DNA of 64,000 nucleotides from Pseudomonas sp. C2B4. Its GTDB lineage: Bacteria > Pseudomonadota > Gammaproteobacteria > Pseudomonadales > Pseudomonadaceae. The translations under genes were made by a program, and so were the position numbers. The notes below the pieces were generated by a model. That model was not told the origin of the DNA. It made no database searches and saw only the letters and a list, made by a program, of their open reading frames with translations. Below, piece after piece: positions 39,880 to 52,151 of the stretch; within the stretch, counting starts at the first letter, position 1, and every line of letters starts with the position of its first letter. The DNA lies in assembly GCF_013359695.1 (NCBI RefSeq), contig NZ_JABFMU010000007.1, positions 1 to 64,000 on the forward strand, written 5' to 3'.

Positions 39880-40482
39880 TCAGCGTCGCGGCAGGGCAGC
39901 GATCACATCTTCGGCTTGCAGGCCCTTGTCACGATTCATGACAGAGAACTCCACACGTTGGCCTTCGACCAGGACGCGGTGGCCTTCGCCGCGAATGGCC
40001 CGGAAGTGCACGAAAATATCGTCGCCGGAGTCGCGGGAAATAAAGCCGAAGCCCTTGGAGGTGTTGAACCACTTGACGGTGCCGGTATCGCGGTTGCTCA
40101 TGTCATAGCTTGGTGCGGCAGTGGCTGGTGATGATTTGTAGAAGCCGATGGCCAGGTGCAGGGCAACGGCGATCAGCGCTGCGATCAGGCTGAATAGAAC
40201 GGCAGGTTGGCCGGCAATCACAGGCATTGGCGCAAGCAGCGTCAGGATTTGCAGAACCACAGCCAGAATCAACAGTGCGCTGACCAGGTTTTGCAGTTGA
40301 TGGCGCGTGCCTTTGTTCCAGTTGGGGATGACTGGAGCGAGGGTGAGGTTCAGCAGGCCAAACAAGGCCAGGTACAGCGCATCGGGTTGTTGCAGGTAAG
40401 GTACGGCTTCGGTTCGCAGGCTAGGGATGAAGGACAACAGCAAGGCTGCTGCGCCCGTTAGCAGGTGGACGATTTTCAACAT
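39880..40482 (-). CDS. Membrane-tethered cold-shock domain protein
   Basis: 200 residues with an unusual arrangement. Residues 1-115 hold four predicted membrane helices ([71 protein letters not shown]), then a short linker and a complete cold-shock domain (about 133-198) with RNP1 KGFGFISRD and RNP2-like DIFVHFRAI. With both termini cytosolic the RNA-binding domain would sit on the inner face of the membrane. It differs from DUF1294 proteins, which have the cold-shock domain first. From memory PAO1 has the same gene (PA0961), annotated only as cold-shock. Function unknown. Confidence 0.88.
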   Translation of the reverse strand: MLKIVHLLTGAAALLLSFIPSLRTEAVPYLQQPDALYLALFGLLNLTLAPVIPNWNKGTRHQLQNLVSALLILAVVLQILTLLAPMPVIAGQPAVLFSLIAALIAVALHLAIGFYKSSPATAAPSYDMSNRDTGTVKWFNTSKGFGFISRDSGDDIFVHFRAIRGEGHRVLVEGQRVEFSVMNRDKGLQAEDVIAALPRR

Positions 40483-40794
40483 TTTGATTGACTCACGTTA
40501 AGACGGATCACAAGGAAGAGCTGACGGGGTACGGTTCGCTTCAGAACAATAAGAAGAGGCGTTGAGCACGTATCCGGTATCAGCCTATGCGCAGTGCCCG
40601 GAAAATAAGGGCGTCAGCGACACAGCGCCTATTTAACAGCAAAGCTTGTGGCTACTCAAATCAAGGAGTCCAGCGGTGCATCGGAGGCGATTTGTCGCAG
40701 GTCGGCGGGGTGTCCATGGCTGCAGCGTAACCACAGGCTTGCTAGAGTGGTCCTGCACCTGTTGGATGAATTTCATCACCTTTAGGGGATAAAT
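40483..40794. other. Intergenic region cold-shock membrane gene / dps-like gene
   Basis: 312 nt between divergent genes; no gene seen. No clear sigma-70 or OxyR-type element could be assigned by eye. The ribosome site AGGGGATAAAT precedes the Dps-like start. Confidence 0.35.
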
Positions 40795-41265
40795 ATGGCA
40801 ATCGATATCGGTATCAGTGAAGAGGACCGCAAATCCATCGTCGACGGACTTTCGCGCCTGCTGTCGGACACCTACGTACTTTATCTGAAAACCCATAACT
40901 TCCATTGGAACGTCACCGGCCCGATGTTCCGGACCCTGCACCTGATGTTCGAGGAGCAATACAACGAATTGGCCCTGGCGGTCGATTCGATTGCCGAACG
41001 GATTCGCGCCCTCGGCTTCCCGGCGCCTGGCGCGTACTCCGTTTACGCAAGGCTGTCCTCCATTAAAGAAGAGGAGGGCGTGCCGGCCGCCGAAGACATG
41101 ATCAGGCAACTGGTCGAGGGGCAGGAAGCGGTAACGCGTACGGCTCGCGGCATTTTTCCCTTGCTCGACAAAGTCAGTGACGAGCCCACGGCCGACCTGC
41201 TGACCCAGCGTATGCAGGTTCACGAAAAAACCGCATGGATGCTCCGCGCCCTGCTGGATCAGTAA
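40795..41265 (+). CDS. Dps-like ferritin (DNA starvation/stationary-phase protein)
   Basis: 156 residues, the Dps/NapA four-helix ferritin-like fold. Ferroxidase residues are recognisable in [14 protein letters not shown] (His) and in [22 protein letters not shown] (Asp/Glu). The N-terminal tail lacks the lysine-rich extension of E. coli Dps, so DNA binding may be weak. Iron oxidation by peroxide, with protection against oxidative stress, is the family role. Confidence 0.92.
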   Translation: MAIDIGISEEDRKSIVDGLSRLLSDTYVLYLKTHNFHWNVTGPMFRTLHLMFEEQYNELALAVDSIAERIRALGFPAPGAYSVYARLSSIKEEEGVPAAEDMIRQLVEGQEAVTRTARGIFPLLDKVSDEPTADLLTQRMQVHEKTAWMLRALLDQ

Positions 41266-41528
41266 CAGGTTGGCGCGCGGATGATGCCGTGATGGTGTTG
41301 TTCGCGCGTTGCCATTGCCTGTCGAAAAAACACCTGCCTACGGAGTGAGTTTTCACTGGGTGAGGTAGGAAAAATCCGAGAGTGAAGCGCTCTCCGTGAT
41401 CTTCCATCAGTTGTTGGCTTCTCCTACGCGGATGGTCCAAAAGTCATCTGGATATAACTTTGCCCTCGCGGTTTTATAAGTGCACAGACCCTTATGGAAA
41501 CCAGGGATGGCAAAGGAGTGTCAGTGGT

Positions 41529-41879
41529 ATGGTTTATGACGTCAGGCAGAAGGAAGGGCGGCTCGGTCCGCTGAAGGACATCAGGATCGATCCATTTGTC
41601 AGTGAGTTCGATATGGGGCTGGCTCAGCCCTTGTCACGGTCGGTGCGGTTGAATGGTTTCGCCACCTGTTTGCGGCTGGAGCAGGTTTACTGGGATATTT
41701 TGAGCGAAATGGCCAAGGTTAACTGCTGTTCGGTCAGTGCGTTGTTGTCTCACGTGGATCGCGAAGTGCATTTGCGCCATGGCGGGGTGAAAAACTTCAG
41801 CGCGCTGGTGCGGGTGGTCTGCGTTGTGCACAGCCTCAAGGAAGGCAGTTGCGCGGTCATCGCTCAGTCCCGGCAATGA
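41529..41879 (+). CDS. Ribbon-helix-helix domain protein
   Basis: A 116-residue small protein with an RHH_4-type domain: SVRLNGFATCLRLEQVYWDILSEMAKVNCCSVSALLSHVDREV (around 38-80) gives beta-strand, helix, turn, helix. Probable DNA binder or toxin-antitoxin/arylsulfotransferase-associated regulator. I selected ATG at 41529 (MVYDVRQ) with AGGAG 10 nt before it; an upstream frame to 41460 contains no RHH sequence. Target unknown. Confidence 0.78.
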   Translation: MVYDVRQKEGRLGPLKDIRIDPFVSEFDMGLAQPLSRSVRLNGFATCLRLEQVYWDILSEMAKVNCCSVSALLSHVDREVHLRHGGVKNFSALVRVVCVVHSLKEGSCAVIAQSRQ

Positions 41880-41934
41880 AGGGTGGCGTGTCGATCTGTG
41901 CAGTCTTACGGCTGCACAGGCTGCATTTAATGGA

Positions 41935-41940
41935 TATAAT
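41935..41940 (+). promoter_or_regulatory. Candidate -10 element upstream of zinc-ribbon gene and aspS
   Basis: A perfect TATAAT ends the string TTTAATGGATATAAT, 62 nt before the FmdB-like start. CTGCAC lies 17 nt upstream as a weak -35. The two genes probably share it. Confidence 0.4.
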
Positions 41941-42001
41941 CCCGCTCTTTGCCGCAAAACCCAGCGTGCGCGGTAGCAATCTGATCGCCGAGACAACCCC
42001 C

Positions 42002-42223
42002 ATGCCGATGTACGATTACCAATGTGCTTCCTGTGGTCATCAGTTGGAAGCCATTCAAAAGATCAGCGCCGCGCCGCTGGTCGACTGCCCTGCGTGCCAG
42101 GCACCAGAGCTCAAGAAGATGCTGTCCATGCCGGGCTTCCGCCTCAGCGGTACTGGCTGGTACGAGACCGATTTCAAGACCGGCTCCAAGAAGAACCTGG
42201 CCGGCGGCGACAAAGCTGACTAG
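42002..42223 (+). CDS. FmdB-type zinc ribbon protein
   Basis: 73 residues. The zinc site is CASCG (Cys 9 and 12) and CPAC (Cys 31 and 34), then a short Lys-rich tail. Such proteins (FmdB/PspA-ribbon-like) are usually annotated as putative regulators and frequently precede aspS. The role is unknown. Start ATG at 42002; MPMYDYQCASCG is standard family sequence. Confidence 0.88.
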   Translation: MPMYDYQCASCGHQLEAIQKISAAPLVDCPACQAPELKKMLSMPGFRLSGTGWYETDFKTGSKKNLAGGDKAD

Positions 42224-42343
42224 GGTTCATGCTCTGCATTGAGCGCCTGAACTGAACCAAACATGTGAGCGCTTGCATCGTCGGACACCCGATATGTGCA
42301 AGGTCTCCACCGAATGACGAATTATAGAAGTGAATCCACGACC

Positions 42344-44119
<1,776 letters not shown>

Positions 44120-44129
44120 GGCTGACCTG

Positions 44130-44160
44130 AAGGGCGCATCTGCGGATGCGCCCTTTCTTT
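44130..44160 (+). terminator. Terminator after aspS
   Basis: 11-bp stem AAGGGCGCATC / GATGCGCCCTT, 10 nt after the stop, with TTTCTTT behind it. A TATAAT hexamer starts at 44160, right at the hairpin's end, and could be the -10 of pmpR. Confidence 0.85.
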
Positions 44161-44247
44161 ATAATGGGAACAGGTCGAGATTTTTGTTTGCCGGCCGGCG
44201 CGGTACCGCGCGGCGGGCAATGATTCAAAGAGAATTCGGAGCGAGTT

Positions 44248-44994
44248 ATGGCAGGTCATTCCAAGTGGGCGAACATCAAGCACCGCAAAGAACGTCAGGA
44301 TGCCAAGAGAGGCAAGATCTTCACCAAGTGGATTCGTGAGCTGACCGTTGCTGCCCGCCAGGGTGGTGGCGATCCGGGCTCCAACCCGCGTCTGCGCCTG
44401 GCCTTGGACAAGGCTCTGGGTGCGAACATGAGCCGCGATATCATCGATCGCGCCATTGCCCGTGGCACCGGTGCCGCCGACACTGACGACGTGGTCGAGT
44501 TGACCTACGAAGGTTACGGCCCTGGCGGCGTGGCGGTGATGGTCGAGTGCATGACCGACAATCGCAACCGCACCGCGGCGGCAGTGCGTCATGCGTTCAG
44601 CAAATGCGGCGGCAACCTCGGTACCGACGGTTCGGTGGCATATCTGTTCGAACGTAAGGGGCAGATTTCCTTCGCGCCTGGCGTCGATGAAGATGCGCTG
44701 ATGGAAGCGGCCATGGAAGCCGACGCCGATGACGTGGTGACCAACGAAGATGGCTCCATCGACGTGTTCACGTCGTTTGCCGGCTTCTACTCCGTGCGTA
44801 ACGCGCTGGAGGCGGCGGGTTTCAAAGGTAACGATGCGGAAATCGTCATGCTGCCGACCACCAGCGCCGAGCTGGATCTGGAGGGCGCGGAAAAAGTCCT
44901 CAAGCTGATCGACATGCTCGAAGATCTGGATGATGTGCAAAACGTCTACTCCAACGCGGATATCCCGGAGTCGGTGGCTGCACAGCTCGGTTAA
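44248..44994 (+). CDS. pmpR: YebC/PmpR-family protein
   Basis: 248 residues of the TACO1/YebC family ([31 protein letters not shown], around 2-33, strongly conserved). PmpR represses the quinolone signal system in P. aeruginosa. More recent work assigns YebC-type proteins a role in relieving ribosome stalling, so its molecular function may be translational. It precedes ruvC as in most gammaproteobacteria. Confidence 0.94.
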   Translation: MAGHSKWANIKHRKERQDAKRGKIFTKWIRELTVAARQGGGDPGSNPRLRLALDKALGANMSRDIIDRAIARGTGAADTDDVVELTYEGYGPGGVAVMVECMTDNRNRTAAAVRHAFSKCGGNLGTDGSVAYLFERKGQISFAPGVDEDALMEAAMEADADDVVTNEDGSIDVFTSFAGFYSVRNALEAAGFKGNDAEIVMLPTTSAELDLEGAEKVLKLIDMLEDLDDVQNVYSNADIPESVAAQLG

Positions 44995-45011
44995 GAGCGA
45001 CTACGATCCCG

Positions 45012-45101
45012 TGTGGGAGCGAGCCTGCTCGCGAATGCGGATTTTCACCCAGCATCGTTGCTGAATTTGAAGTCGCTTTCGCGAGCAGGTTCTCTCCCAC
45101 A
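45012..45101. repeat. Inverted REP pair with a mutated right arm
   Basis: The left arm GTGGGAGCGAGCCTGCTCGC is canonical. The right arm reads GCGAGCAGGTTCTCTCCCAC, two bases off the complement. Between pmpR and ruvC. Confidence 0.82.
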
Positions 45102-45152
45102 TTTGTTCTTCGCTGTCTTTAATAGCGTGCATTTACTTAACCCGCAGGCTTT

Positions 45153-45677
45153 ATGACTTTAATCCTTGGTATCGACCCCGGTTCGCGCATCACCGGTTAC
45201 GGCGTGGTACGCGATACCGGGCGTGGCTGTGAGTACGTGGCCTCCGGTTGCATTCGCACCGGCGCTGGCGAGCTGCATGAGCGCCTGCAGATTGTCTATC
45301 GCGGGGTGCGGGAGATCATCCAGACCTACAAACCTGTGACCATGGGGATCGAAAAAGTCTTCATGGCGCGCAACGCCGATTCCGCGCTGAAGCTGGGGCA
45401 GGCGCGGGGTGCCGCCATCGTGGCGGGCGCGGAGGAAAGTCTGGAAATCGCCGAATACACGGCGACGCAGGTCAAGCAGGCGGTGGTCGGCACCGGTGCC
45501 GCCAACAAGGAGCAAGTGCAAATGATGGTCATGCACATGCTGAAGCTGACCAGCAAGCCGCAAATCGATGCCTCGGACGCCCTGGCGATCGCCATTTGTC
45601 ATGCTCACACCCGTTCCAGCCTGTTGCCCCATGGCTTGGGGGCGGCACGCAGTCGTGGCGGGCGTCTGCGTCTCTGA
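45153..45677 (+). CDS. ruvC: Holliday junction endonuclease RuvC
   Basis: Symmetrically cuts four-way junctions during recombinational repair. 174 residues, the standard length. Catalytic acidic residues lie in GIDPGSR (Asp7), IEKVFMARN (Glu), and the C-terminal [12 protein letters not shown] (two Asp). Start ATG at 45153. First gene of the ruvC-ruvA-ruvB unit; 114 nt separate it from ruvA. Confidence 0.96.
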   Translation: MTLILGIDPGSRITGYGVVRDTGRGCEYVASGCIRTGAGELHERLQIVYRGVREIIQTYKPVTMGIEKVFMARNADSALKLGQARGAAIVAGAEESLEIAEYTATQVKQAVVGTGAANKEQVQMMVMHMLKLTSKPQIDASDALAIAICHAHTRSSLLPHGLGAARSRGGRLRL

Positions 45678-45791
45678 TAGCATCAGCAGTCAATTTTAGG
45701 GAATGAGGTGTTTGCGCCTGGGTTGTCGGCGCGAAATCTTCATTCTGTCAGTCGCTGGCCTCGTGCTGGCCAACGCTCAAGGATCTGTAAC

Positions 45792-46400
45792 GTGATTGGA
45801 CGCTTGCGCGGCACTCTGGCTGAGAAACAGCCGCCGCATCTGATTCTGGATGTAAACGGCCTGGGCTATGAGCTTGAAGTGCCCATGACCACGCTTTACC
45901 GCTTGCCGTCGGTCGGTGAACCGCTGACGTTGCACACCCATTTGGTCGTACGCGAAGACGCGCAGTTACTCTATGGCTTCGTCGGCAAGCGCGAGCGAGA
46001 CTTTTTCCGCGAGTTGATCCGTCTCAATGGTGTGGGGCCGAAACTGGCCCTGGCCCTGATGTCGAGCCTGGAAGTGGACGAACTGATCCGTTGTGTCCAG
46101 TCCCAGGACACCTCGGCGCTGACCAAGGTGCCAGGCGTGGGCAAGAAAACCGCCGAGCGTCTGTTGGTTGAACTCAAGGATCGATTCAAGGCCTGGGAAA
46201 CCGTGCCAGCCATGTTTGCCCTGGTGCCGAACCAGCCGGACGGGCCAGCACCGGTCAATACCGCCGAGAACGATGCGGTCAGCGCGCTGATTTCCCTGGG
46301 TTACAAGCCACAGGAAGCCAGCAAGGCGATTTCCGCGATCAAGGAGAAAGGCTTGAGCAGTGAAGACATGATTCGTCGTGCCCTGAAGGGAATGATCTAA
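45792..46400 (+). CDS. ruvA: Holliday junction DNA-binding subunit RuvA
   Basis: Tetramer binding the junction and loading RuvB. 202 residues. N-terminal OB domain ([30 protein letters not shown]), two helix-hairpin-helix motifs ([13 protein letters not shown] and [15 protein letters not shown]), C-terminal RuvB-binding UBA-like domain ([18 protein letters not shown]). Start GTG at 45792, preceded by AAGGATCTGTAAC; the open frame upstream to 45708 has no family sequence. The stop abuts ruvB directly. Confidence 0.95.
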   Translation: MIGRLRGTLAEKQPPHLILDVNGLGYELEVPMTTLYRLPSVGEPLTLHTHLVVREDAQLLYGFVGKRERDFFRELIRLNGVGPKLALALMSSLEVDELIRCVQSQDTSALTKVPGVGKKTAERLLVELKDRFKAWETVPAMFALVPNQPDGPAPVNTAENDAVSALISLGYKPQEASKAISAIKEKGLSSEDMIRRALKGMI

Positions 46401-47462
46401 GTGATTGAAGCAGATCGTCTGATCGCCGCCACGGGTGGTCCCCGTGACCGCGAGGAAGTCCAGGACCGGGCGATTCGTCCCGTCAGTCTGGCCGAATACA
46501 TTGGCCAACCGACTGTTCGCGAGCAAATGGAGTTGTTCATCCAGGCTGCCCGTGGGCGCAGCGAGTCCCTGGACCATACGCTGATTTTTGGTCCTCCGGG
46601 TCTGGGTAAAACTACCCTGGCCAACATCATCGCCCAGGAAATGGGTGTCTCGATCAAAAGCACCTCGGGGCCGGTCCTTGAGCGCCCGGGTGATCTGGCG
46701 GCCTTGCTGACCAATCTCGAACCGCATGATGTGTTGTTTATCGATGAAATCCATCGCCTGTCGCCGATTGTCGAAGAAGTGTTATACCCGGCCATGGAGG
46801 ACTTCCAGCTCGACATCATGATCGGTGAAGGCCCGGCTGCGCGTTCGATCAAGCTCGACTTGCCGCCATTCACCCTGGTCGGCGCGACGACGCGGGCGGG
46901 GATGTTGACCAATCCGTTGCGTGACCGTTTCGGGATCGTCCAGCGCCTGGAGTTCTACAGCAACGCCGATCTGTCGACGATTGTCAGTCGTTCGGCGAGC
47001 ATCCTTGGCTTGCCGCTGGACCCGGAGGGCGCCTTCGAAATCGCCCGACGGGCCCGCGGCACCCCGCGAATCGCCAACCGTTTGCTGCGCCGGGTGCGGG
47101 ACTTCGCCGAAGTCCGCGCCAAGGGCCATATCACCAAGCCGATTGCCGACCTGGCCCTGAACCTGCTTGATGTCGATGAGCGTGGCTTCGATCACCAGGA
47201 CCGACGTCTGTTGCTGACCATGATCGAGAAGTTCGATGGCGGGCCGGTTGGCGTGGACAGCCTCGCCGCGGCCATCAGCGAAGAGCGTCACACCATTGAA
47301 GATGTGCTGGAGCCTTATCTGATCCAGCAGGGCTACATCATGCGTACCCCGCGTGGTCGGGTGGTGACGCGGCATGCGTACCTGCACTTCGGCTTAAACA
47401 TTCCGTCACGATTGGGTGAGATGCCCGTGGTAGACGAGTTCCTCGACGCCGTGGACGATTAA
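46401..47462 (+). CDS. ruvB: Holliday junction branch-migration ATPase RuvB
   Basis: Hexameric AAA+ motor for branch migration. 353 residues. Walker [10 protein letters not shown] (around 60), Walker [11 protein letters not shown] (around 113), sensor-1 GATTRAG, arginine-finger segment LRDRFG, C-terminal winged helix [30 protein letters not shown] start immediately follows the ruvA stop, an adjacency that implies translational coupling. Confidence 0.96.
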   Translation: MIEADRLIAATGGPRDREEVQDRAIRPVSLAEYIGQPTVREQMELFIQAARGRSESLDHTLIFGPPGLGKTTLANIIAQEMGVSIKSTSGPVLERPGDLAALLTNLEPHDVLFIDEIHRLSPIVEEVLYPAMEDFQLDIMIGEGPAARSIKLDLPPFTLVGATTRAGMLTNPLRDRFGIVQRLEFYSNADLSTIVSRSASILGLPLDPEGAFEIARRARGTPRIANRLLRRVRDFAEVRAKGHITKPIADLALNLLDVDERGFDHQDRRLLLTMIEKFDGGPVGVDSLAAAISEERHTIEDVLEPYLIQQGYIMRTPRGRVVTRHAYLHFGLNIPSRLGEMPVVDEFLDAVDD

Positions 47463-47589
47463 TTAACTTTTGCGGGCTGAATTTTCGGGCATTGTGCTGT
47501 CCTAGGACCGTACTTTCGCGAGAAAGCCGCAGAACAATGAAAAACAGTTGCCTGGCCGGATTGGCAACCCGAGGAGTAAGCACTAGAGT

Positions 47590-48057
47590 ATGCGCGCGCA
47601 AAACGGGCTTGAGCCTTTCGCACATCGTTGTCGCGTTTATTACGAGGACACCGATGCGGGCGGCATCGTGTATTACGTCAATTACCTCAAGTTTATGGAA
47701 CGGGCTCGAACCGAGCGGCTACGAGAGCTGGGCTTTGCCCAATCGCAGCTGGCAGGGGAGGACCTGTTGTTCGTCGTGCATTCCAGCGAAGCGCGCTACC
47801 ACGCGCCGGCGCGACTGGATGACGAGCTGCTGGTAAGCGCTGAAGTAATCGAATTGAACCGTGTCAGCCTGCGCTTTAAACAGCAGGTCAGGCGGGCTAC
47901 GGATAATGCGTTGCTCTGCGAAGGGCAGTTTCTGGTGGCCTGTGTGCGCACCAACAGTTTGAAACCCCGGGCCATTCCCGAAGCTCTACGAGCGGCCTTT
48001 GCCGACGTGAGCGGCGCGGGTACACACTCAAAGCAGGAGATAAAGCGTGGAAGCTAA
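47590..48057 (+). CDS. ybgC: Tol-Pal-associated acyl-CoA thioesterase
   Basis: Hotdog-fold thioesterase of 155 residues, a little longer than E. coli YbgC (134). The catalytic Asp and signature are in [26 protein letters not shown] (around 19-44). Substrates of homologues include acyl-ACP and short acyl-CoA; its link to the Tol system is genomic and physical but not mechanistically settled. First gene of the tol operon, overlapping tolQ by 11 nt. Confidence 0.94.
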   Translation: MRAQNGLEPFAHRCRVYYEDTDAGGIVYYVNYLKFMERARTERLRELGFAQSQLAGEDLLFVVHSSEARYHAPARLDDELLVSAEVIELNRVSLRFKQQVRRATDNALLCEGQFLVACVRTNSLKPRAIPEALRAAFADVSGAGTHSKQEIKRGS

Positions 48058-48742
48058 CGTCGTCGACCATTCCTCCATGTGGAGCCTGGTCAGCAATGCC
48101 AGTATCGTTGTGCAACTGGTGATGCTGACCCTGGTAGCCGCATCGGTGACCTCATGGATCATGATCTTTCAGCGCAGCAACCTGCTGCGCGCCGGTCGAC
48201 GCGCCCTGGAGAGCTTCGAGGAGCGCTTCTGGTCGGGTATCGACCTGTCCAAACTCTACCGTCAGGCAGGCAGCAACCCGGACCCGGATTCGGGTGTCGA
48301 GCAGATCTTCCGCGCCGGCTTCAAGGAATTCTCCCGTCTGCGCCAGCAGCCAGGCGTTGACCCGGAAGCGGTCATGGAAGGTGTGGCTCGTGCCATGCGC
48401 GTAGCCATTTCCCGCGAAGAAGAAAAGCTCGAGCAGAGCTTGCCGTTCCTGGCCACCGTCGGCTCTGTCAGTCCGTACATCGGTCTGTTCGGTACCGTCT
48501 GGGGCATCATGAACTCCTTCCGTGGCCTGGCGACTGCCCAGCAAGCGACCCTGGCCACTGTGGCGCCAGGTATCGCCGAAGCCCTGATCGCTACGGCGAT
48601 CGGTCTGTTCGCCGCTATTCCGGCCGTAATCGCCTACAACCGCTTCTCCGCTCGCAGCGAAACCCTGCTGAGCCGCTACTACACCTTCGCCGATGAATTC
48701 CAGGCGATCCTGCACCGCAAAGTGCACACCAGCGAAGAATAA
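48047..48742 (+). CDS. tolQ: Tol-Pal inner-membrane motor protein TolQ
   Basis: 231 residues, three membrane helices: about 15-37, 137-160 ([19 protein letters not shown]) and 170-192 ([23 protein letters not shown]). With TolR it uses the proton gradient to energise TolA, as do ExbB and MotA. GTG start at 48047, preceded by AGGAG and inside ybgC. Cell-division-dependent outer-membrane constriction is the system's role. Confidence 0.96.
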   Translation: MEANVVDHSSMWSLVSNASIVVQLVMLTLVAASVTSWIMIFQRSNLLRAGRRALESFEERFWSGIDLSKLYRQAGSNPDPDSGVEQIFRAGFKEFSRLRQQPGVDPEAVMEGVARAMRVAISREEEKLEQSLPFLATVGSVSPYIGLFGTVWGIMNSFRGLATAQQATLATVAPGIAEALIATAIGLFAAIPAVIAYNRFSARSETLLSRYYTFADEFQAILHRKVHTSEE

Positions 48743-48756
48743 GCAGGTAATTTCCG

Positions 48757-49218
48757 ATGGCTTTAATCGCTCGAGCCCGACACAAGCGCAAGCCGGTCGC
48801 CGAGATGAACGTGGTGCCTTACATCGACGTGATGTTGGTGCTGCTGGTCATTTTCATGGTGACCGCGCCGATGCTCAACCAGGGCGTGAAAGTGGATCTG
48901 CCGAAGGTTTCCAGCGAAGCCTTGCCGCAGGACAACAACACCCAGGTCCTGACCATTTCGATCAAGGCTGACAAGACCTACTACTGGAACCTTGGCAGCG
49001 AAGTCGATACAGAGAAGCAACAAGACCGCGCCATGACCCTGCCGCAGATGACTGATGCGGTCACCAAGATCATTCGCGTCGGCAACGAAGGCGGCAAGCG
49101 TACCCAGGTCTTCATCCGCGGTGACAAGAGCGTCGACTACGGTGCCGTCATGGGCGCCATGGGCGGGTTGCAGAAAGCCGGGGTCGGTAATGTTGGCTTG
49201 ATTACCGAGGCGCCCTGA
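48757..49218 (+). CDS. tolR: Tol-Pal inner-membrane protein TolR
   Basis: 153 residues. One membrane helix (about 18-40) carries the essential Asp of the proton path (PYIDVMLVLLVIFMVTAP, Asp about 24). The periplasmic domain (50-153) carries the TolR/ExbD fold. Its TGA overlaps the ATG of tolA by one nt (TGATG). Confidence 0.96.
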   Translation: MALIARARHKRKPVAEMNVVPYIDVMLVLLVIFMVTAPMLNQGVKVDLPKVSSEALPQDNNTQVLTISIKADKTYYWNLGSEVDTEKQQDRAMTLPQMTDAVTKIIRVGNEGGKRTQVFIRGDKSVDYGAVMGAMGGLQKAGVGNVGLITEAP

Positions 49219-50297
49219 TGCAGCAACAGCGAGAGCCGTCCGCCTCGGAAAGCTACTTCTGGCCTAGTGTCTGGGCGATTGGCTTGCACGTGCTGGTGTT
49301 CGGCATGCTGTTCGTCAGTTTTGCCTTCACGCCGGAGCTGCCGCCGGCCAAGCCGATTGTCCAGGCGACCCTGTACCAGCTGAAATCGAAAAGTCAGGCA
49401 ACCACCCAGACCAATCAGAAGATTGCGGGTGAGGCGAAGAAATCCGCCGCGCGCCAGACCGAAGAAGAGCAGATGGAGCAGAAGAAGGTCGAGCAGGAAG
49501 CGGTGAAGGCTGCGGAACAAAAGAAAGAAGAAGCGGCTCAAAAGGCCGAGGAAGCCAAGAAGGCCGACGAGTCCAAGAAAGCGGAAGAGGCGAAGAAGGC
49601 TGATGAAGCCAAGAAAGCCGACGACGCGAAAAAGGCCGCCGAAGCCAAGAAGGCAGAAGAGAAACAATTGGCTGATATAGCCAAGAAGAAAGCGGAAGAA
49701 GAAGCCAAGAAGGCTGCTGAAGAAGAGGCCAAGAAAGCGGCCGCTGAAGAAGCGAAGAAAAAGATCGTCGAAGACGCGAAGAAGAAAGCCGCGGAAGACG
49801 CCAAGAAGAAAGCTGAAGCTGAAGAGGCGAAGAAGAAAGTCGCCGAAGAAGCGAAGAAGAAAGCTGCTGCCGATGCTGCAAAGAAGAAAGCGCAGGATGC
49901 GGCACGTAAATCCGCCGAAGACAAGAAGGCTCAGGCCCTGGCAGATTTGCTTTCCGACACGCCGCAGCGTCAGCAGGCCTTGGCCGATGAGCAGGGTGAC
50001 GAAGTCGCCGGCAGTTTCGATGACCTGATCCGAGCACGTGCAGCGGAAGGCTGGGCCCGTCCACCTTCGGCCCGTAAAGGCATGACGGTCGTGTTGCAAA
50101 TCGGCATGTTGCCGGACGGTACGGTGACTTCGGTCAGCGTGGCCAAGTCCAGTGGTGACGGTCCGTTTGACGCGTCGGCTGTAGCGGCCGTGAAGAATAT
50201 TGGACGTTTGACAGAAATGCAGGGAATGAAGCCGAGTGATTTCGCTCCGTATCGTTCATTCAAGATGACATTCACACCTGAGGATCTAGCCTTGTGA
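49218..50297 (+). CDS. tolA: Trans-envelope protein TolA
   Basis: 359 residues. Membrane anchor helix (about 18-40), a long alpha-helical domain II rich in Lys/Ala/Glu repeats (about 75-240), and a compact C-terminal domain III (about 260-359; [40 protein letters not shown]), which binds TolB and Pal and is hijacked by filamentous phage and colicins. The domain II codon stretch is AAG/GAA/GCC-heavy and can produce spurious open frames on the other strand. Confidence 0.94.
   Translation: MQQQREPSASESYFWPSVWAIGLHVLVFGMLFVSFAFTPELPPAKPIVQATLYQLKSKSQATTQTNQKIAGEAKKSAARQTEEEQMEQKKVEQEAVKAAEQKKEEAAQKAEEAKKADESKKAEEAKKADEAKKADDAKKAAEAKKAEEKQLADIAKKKAEEEAKKAAEEEAKKAAAEEAKKKIVEDAKKKAAEDAKKKAEAEEAKKKVAEEAKKKAAADAAKKKAQDAARKSAEDKKAQALADLLSDTPQRQQALADEQGDEVAGSFDDLIRARAAEGWARPPSARKGMTVVLQIGMLPDGTVTSVSVAKSSGDGPFDASAVAAVKNIGRLTEMQGMKPSDFAPYRSFKMTFTPEDLAL
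49430..49935. repeat. Low-complexity KAE/AKK coding repeat in tolA
   Basis: Imperfect tandem units such as EEAKKAADEAKK and AAEEAKKK encoded by GAAGAAGCGAAGAAG-type DNA, giving a long single alpha-helix spanning the periplasm. The repeat is prone to length variation, and any allele comparison must allow for slippage. Confidence 0.75.
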
Positions 50298-51595
50298 GAA
50301 ACCTTCTTCGAGGAATGCTGGTCGTTATCTGCTGCATGGCAGGGATAGCGATGGCAGATGAAAAAAACATTCTGGTCACCAGTGGCAGTGATCGGGCCAC
50401 CCCGATCGCGGTTGTACCGTTCGGCTTCCAGGGCGGTAGCGTGCTGCCGGACGACATGGCTGAAATCATCGGTAACGACCTGCGCAACTCGGGTTACTAC
50501 TCGCCGATCCCGAAGCAGAACATGATCAGCCAGCCTAGCCAGGCCAGCGAAATCATCTTCCGTGACTTCAAGGCACTGGGTGCCCAGTACATCATGGTTG
50601 GCAGTATTGTTCCGGCGGGCGGTCGCCTGCAGGTTCAATACGCACTATTCAACGTCGCGACCGAACAGCAAGTGCTGACCGGCAGCGTTTCGGGTGGTGT
50701 CGATCAGCTGCGTGACATGGCGCACTACATCTCCGACCAGTCGTTCGAAAAACTGACCGGCATCAAAGGTGCGTTTTCGACTCGCCTGCTGTACGTGACA
50801 GCCGAGCGCTTCTCCGAGAAGAACACTCGCTACACACTGCAACGTTCGGACTATGACGGTGCCCGTGCCGTGACCTTGCTGCAGTCGCGCGAGCCAATCC
50901 TGTCGCCGCGTTTCGCGCCGGACGGCAAGCGTATTGCCTACGTGTCGTTCGAGCAGAAGCGCCCTCGTGTATTCATGCAGAACATCGACACTGGTCGCCG
51001 TGAGCAGATCACCAACTTCGAAGGCCTGAACGGCGCGCCAGCCTGGTCGCCTGATGGCAATCGCCTGGCATTCGTACTTTCGAAAGACGGTAACCCGGAC
51101 ATCTACGTGATGAACCTGGGCTCGCGTCAGATCACCCGCGTTACCAATGGTCCTGGCATCAACACCGAGCCGTTCTGGGGCAAGGATGGTTCGACCATCT
51201 ACTTCACCTCCGACCGTGGCGGCAAGCCGCAGATCTATAAGACCAGCGTGGGCGGCGGCGGTGCAGAACGTGTGACTTTCGTCGGTAACTACAACGCCAA
51301 CCCTAAATTGTCGGCAGACGAAAAGACCCTGGTAATGATTCACCGCCAGGACGGTTTCACCAATTTCAAAGTGGCGGCTCAGGATTTGCAGCGCGGTAGT
51401 GTAAAAATCCTCACTGATAGCACTCTGGACGAGTCGCCTACTGTTGCGCCCAACGGCACCATGGTAATCTACGCCACCCGCCAGCAGGGCCGGGGAGTCT
51501 TGATGCTCGTGTCCATCAATGGACGCGTAAGGCTCCCGCTTCCTACCGCACAAGGCGAAGTCAGAGAACCTTCCTGGTCCCCTTACCTGAACTGA
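50294..51595 (+). CDS. tolB: Tol-Pal periplasmic protein TolB
   Basis: 433 residues. Signal peptide ([19 protein letters not shown], cleavage before DEKN at about 21), an N-terminal D1 domain (about 30-165) and a six-bladed beta-propeller (about 170-433) with [31 protein letters not shown] and related WSPDG-type blade repeats. GTG start overlaps the tolA stop by 4 nt. Confidence 0.95.
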   Translation: MRNLLRGMLVVICCMAGIAMADEKNILVTSGSDRATPIAVVPFGFQGGSVLPDDMAEIIGNDLRNSGYYSPIPKQNMISQPSQASEIIFRDFKALGAQYIMVGSIVPAGGRLQVQYALFNVATEQQVLTGSVSGGVDQLRDMAHYISDQSFEKLTGIKGAFSTRLLYVTAERFSEKNTRYTLQRSDYDGARAVTLLQSREPILSPRFAPDGKRIAYVSFEQKRPRVFMQNIDTGRREQITNFEGLNGAPAWSPDGNRLAFVLSKDGNPDIYVMNLGSRQITRVTNGPGINTEPFWGKDGSTIYFTSDRGGKPQIYKTSVGGGGAERVTFVGNYNANPKLSADEKTLVMIHRQDGFTNFKVAAQDLQRGSVKILTDSTLDESPTVAPNGTMVIYATRQQGRGVLMLVSINGRVRLPLPTAQGEVREPSWSPYLN

Positions 51596-51647
51596 CGCGG
51601 CGCTATACGTTTTACTTAACACACTGGGGTTCATTAGGAGTTTCACG

Positions 51648-52145
51648 ATGGAAATGCTGAAGTTTGGTAAATTTGCTGCGCTGGCTCTCGCCATGGCTGT
51701 AGCTGTAGGTTGCTCGTCCAAAGGCGGCGACAATGCCGGTGAAGGCGCGGTAGATCCAAACGCTGGTTACGGCGCAAACACTGGTGCAGTTGACGGCTCC
51801 CTGAGCGAAGAAGCTGCTCTGCGCGCTATCACCACTTTCTACTTCGAATACGACAGCTCGGACCTGAAGCCAGAAGCCATGCGCGCTCTGGACGTTCACG
51901 CCAAAGACCTGAAAGCAAACGGCGCTCGCGTTGTTCTGGAAGGCAACACCGACGAACGTGGTACTCGTGAGTACAACATGGCACTGGGCGAGCGTCGCGC
52001 GAAAGCCGTTCAACGCTACCTGGTACTGCAAGGTGTTTCCCCAGCTCAGCTGGAACTGGTTTCCTACGGCGAAGAGCGTCCAGTTGCTACCGGCAACGAC
52101 GAGCAGTCCTGGGCTCAAAACCGTCGCGTCGAACTGCGTAAGTAA
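51648..52145 (+). CDS. pal: Peptidoglycan-associated lipoprotein Pal/OprL
   Basis: 165 residues. Signal peptide with lipobox AVGC (Cys about 22), Gly/Ala-rich linker, then an OmpA-C-type peptidoglycan-binding domain (about 55-165) with [14 protein letters not shown] and the meso-DAP-binding [19 protein letters not shown]. Residue +2 is Ser, favouring outer-membrane sorting. Fifty-two nt separate it from tolB. Confidence 0.96.
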   Translation: MEMLKFGKFAALALAMAVAVGCSSKGGDNAGEGAVDPNAGYGANTGAVDGSLSEEAALRAITTFYFEYDSSDLKPEAMRALDVHAKDLKANGARVVLEGNTDERGTREYNMALGERRAKAVQRYLVLQGVSPAQLELVSYGEERPVATGNDEQSWAQNRRVELRK

Positions 52146-52151
52146 TTCGTC

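Noticed and set aside
49137..50099. Leu/Phe-rich 320-codon frame antisense to tolA that looks like a membrane protein
   Set aside because: The apparent hydrophobicity is the complement of the Lys/Glu/Ala repeat of TolA domain II.
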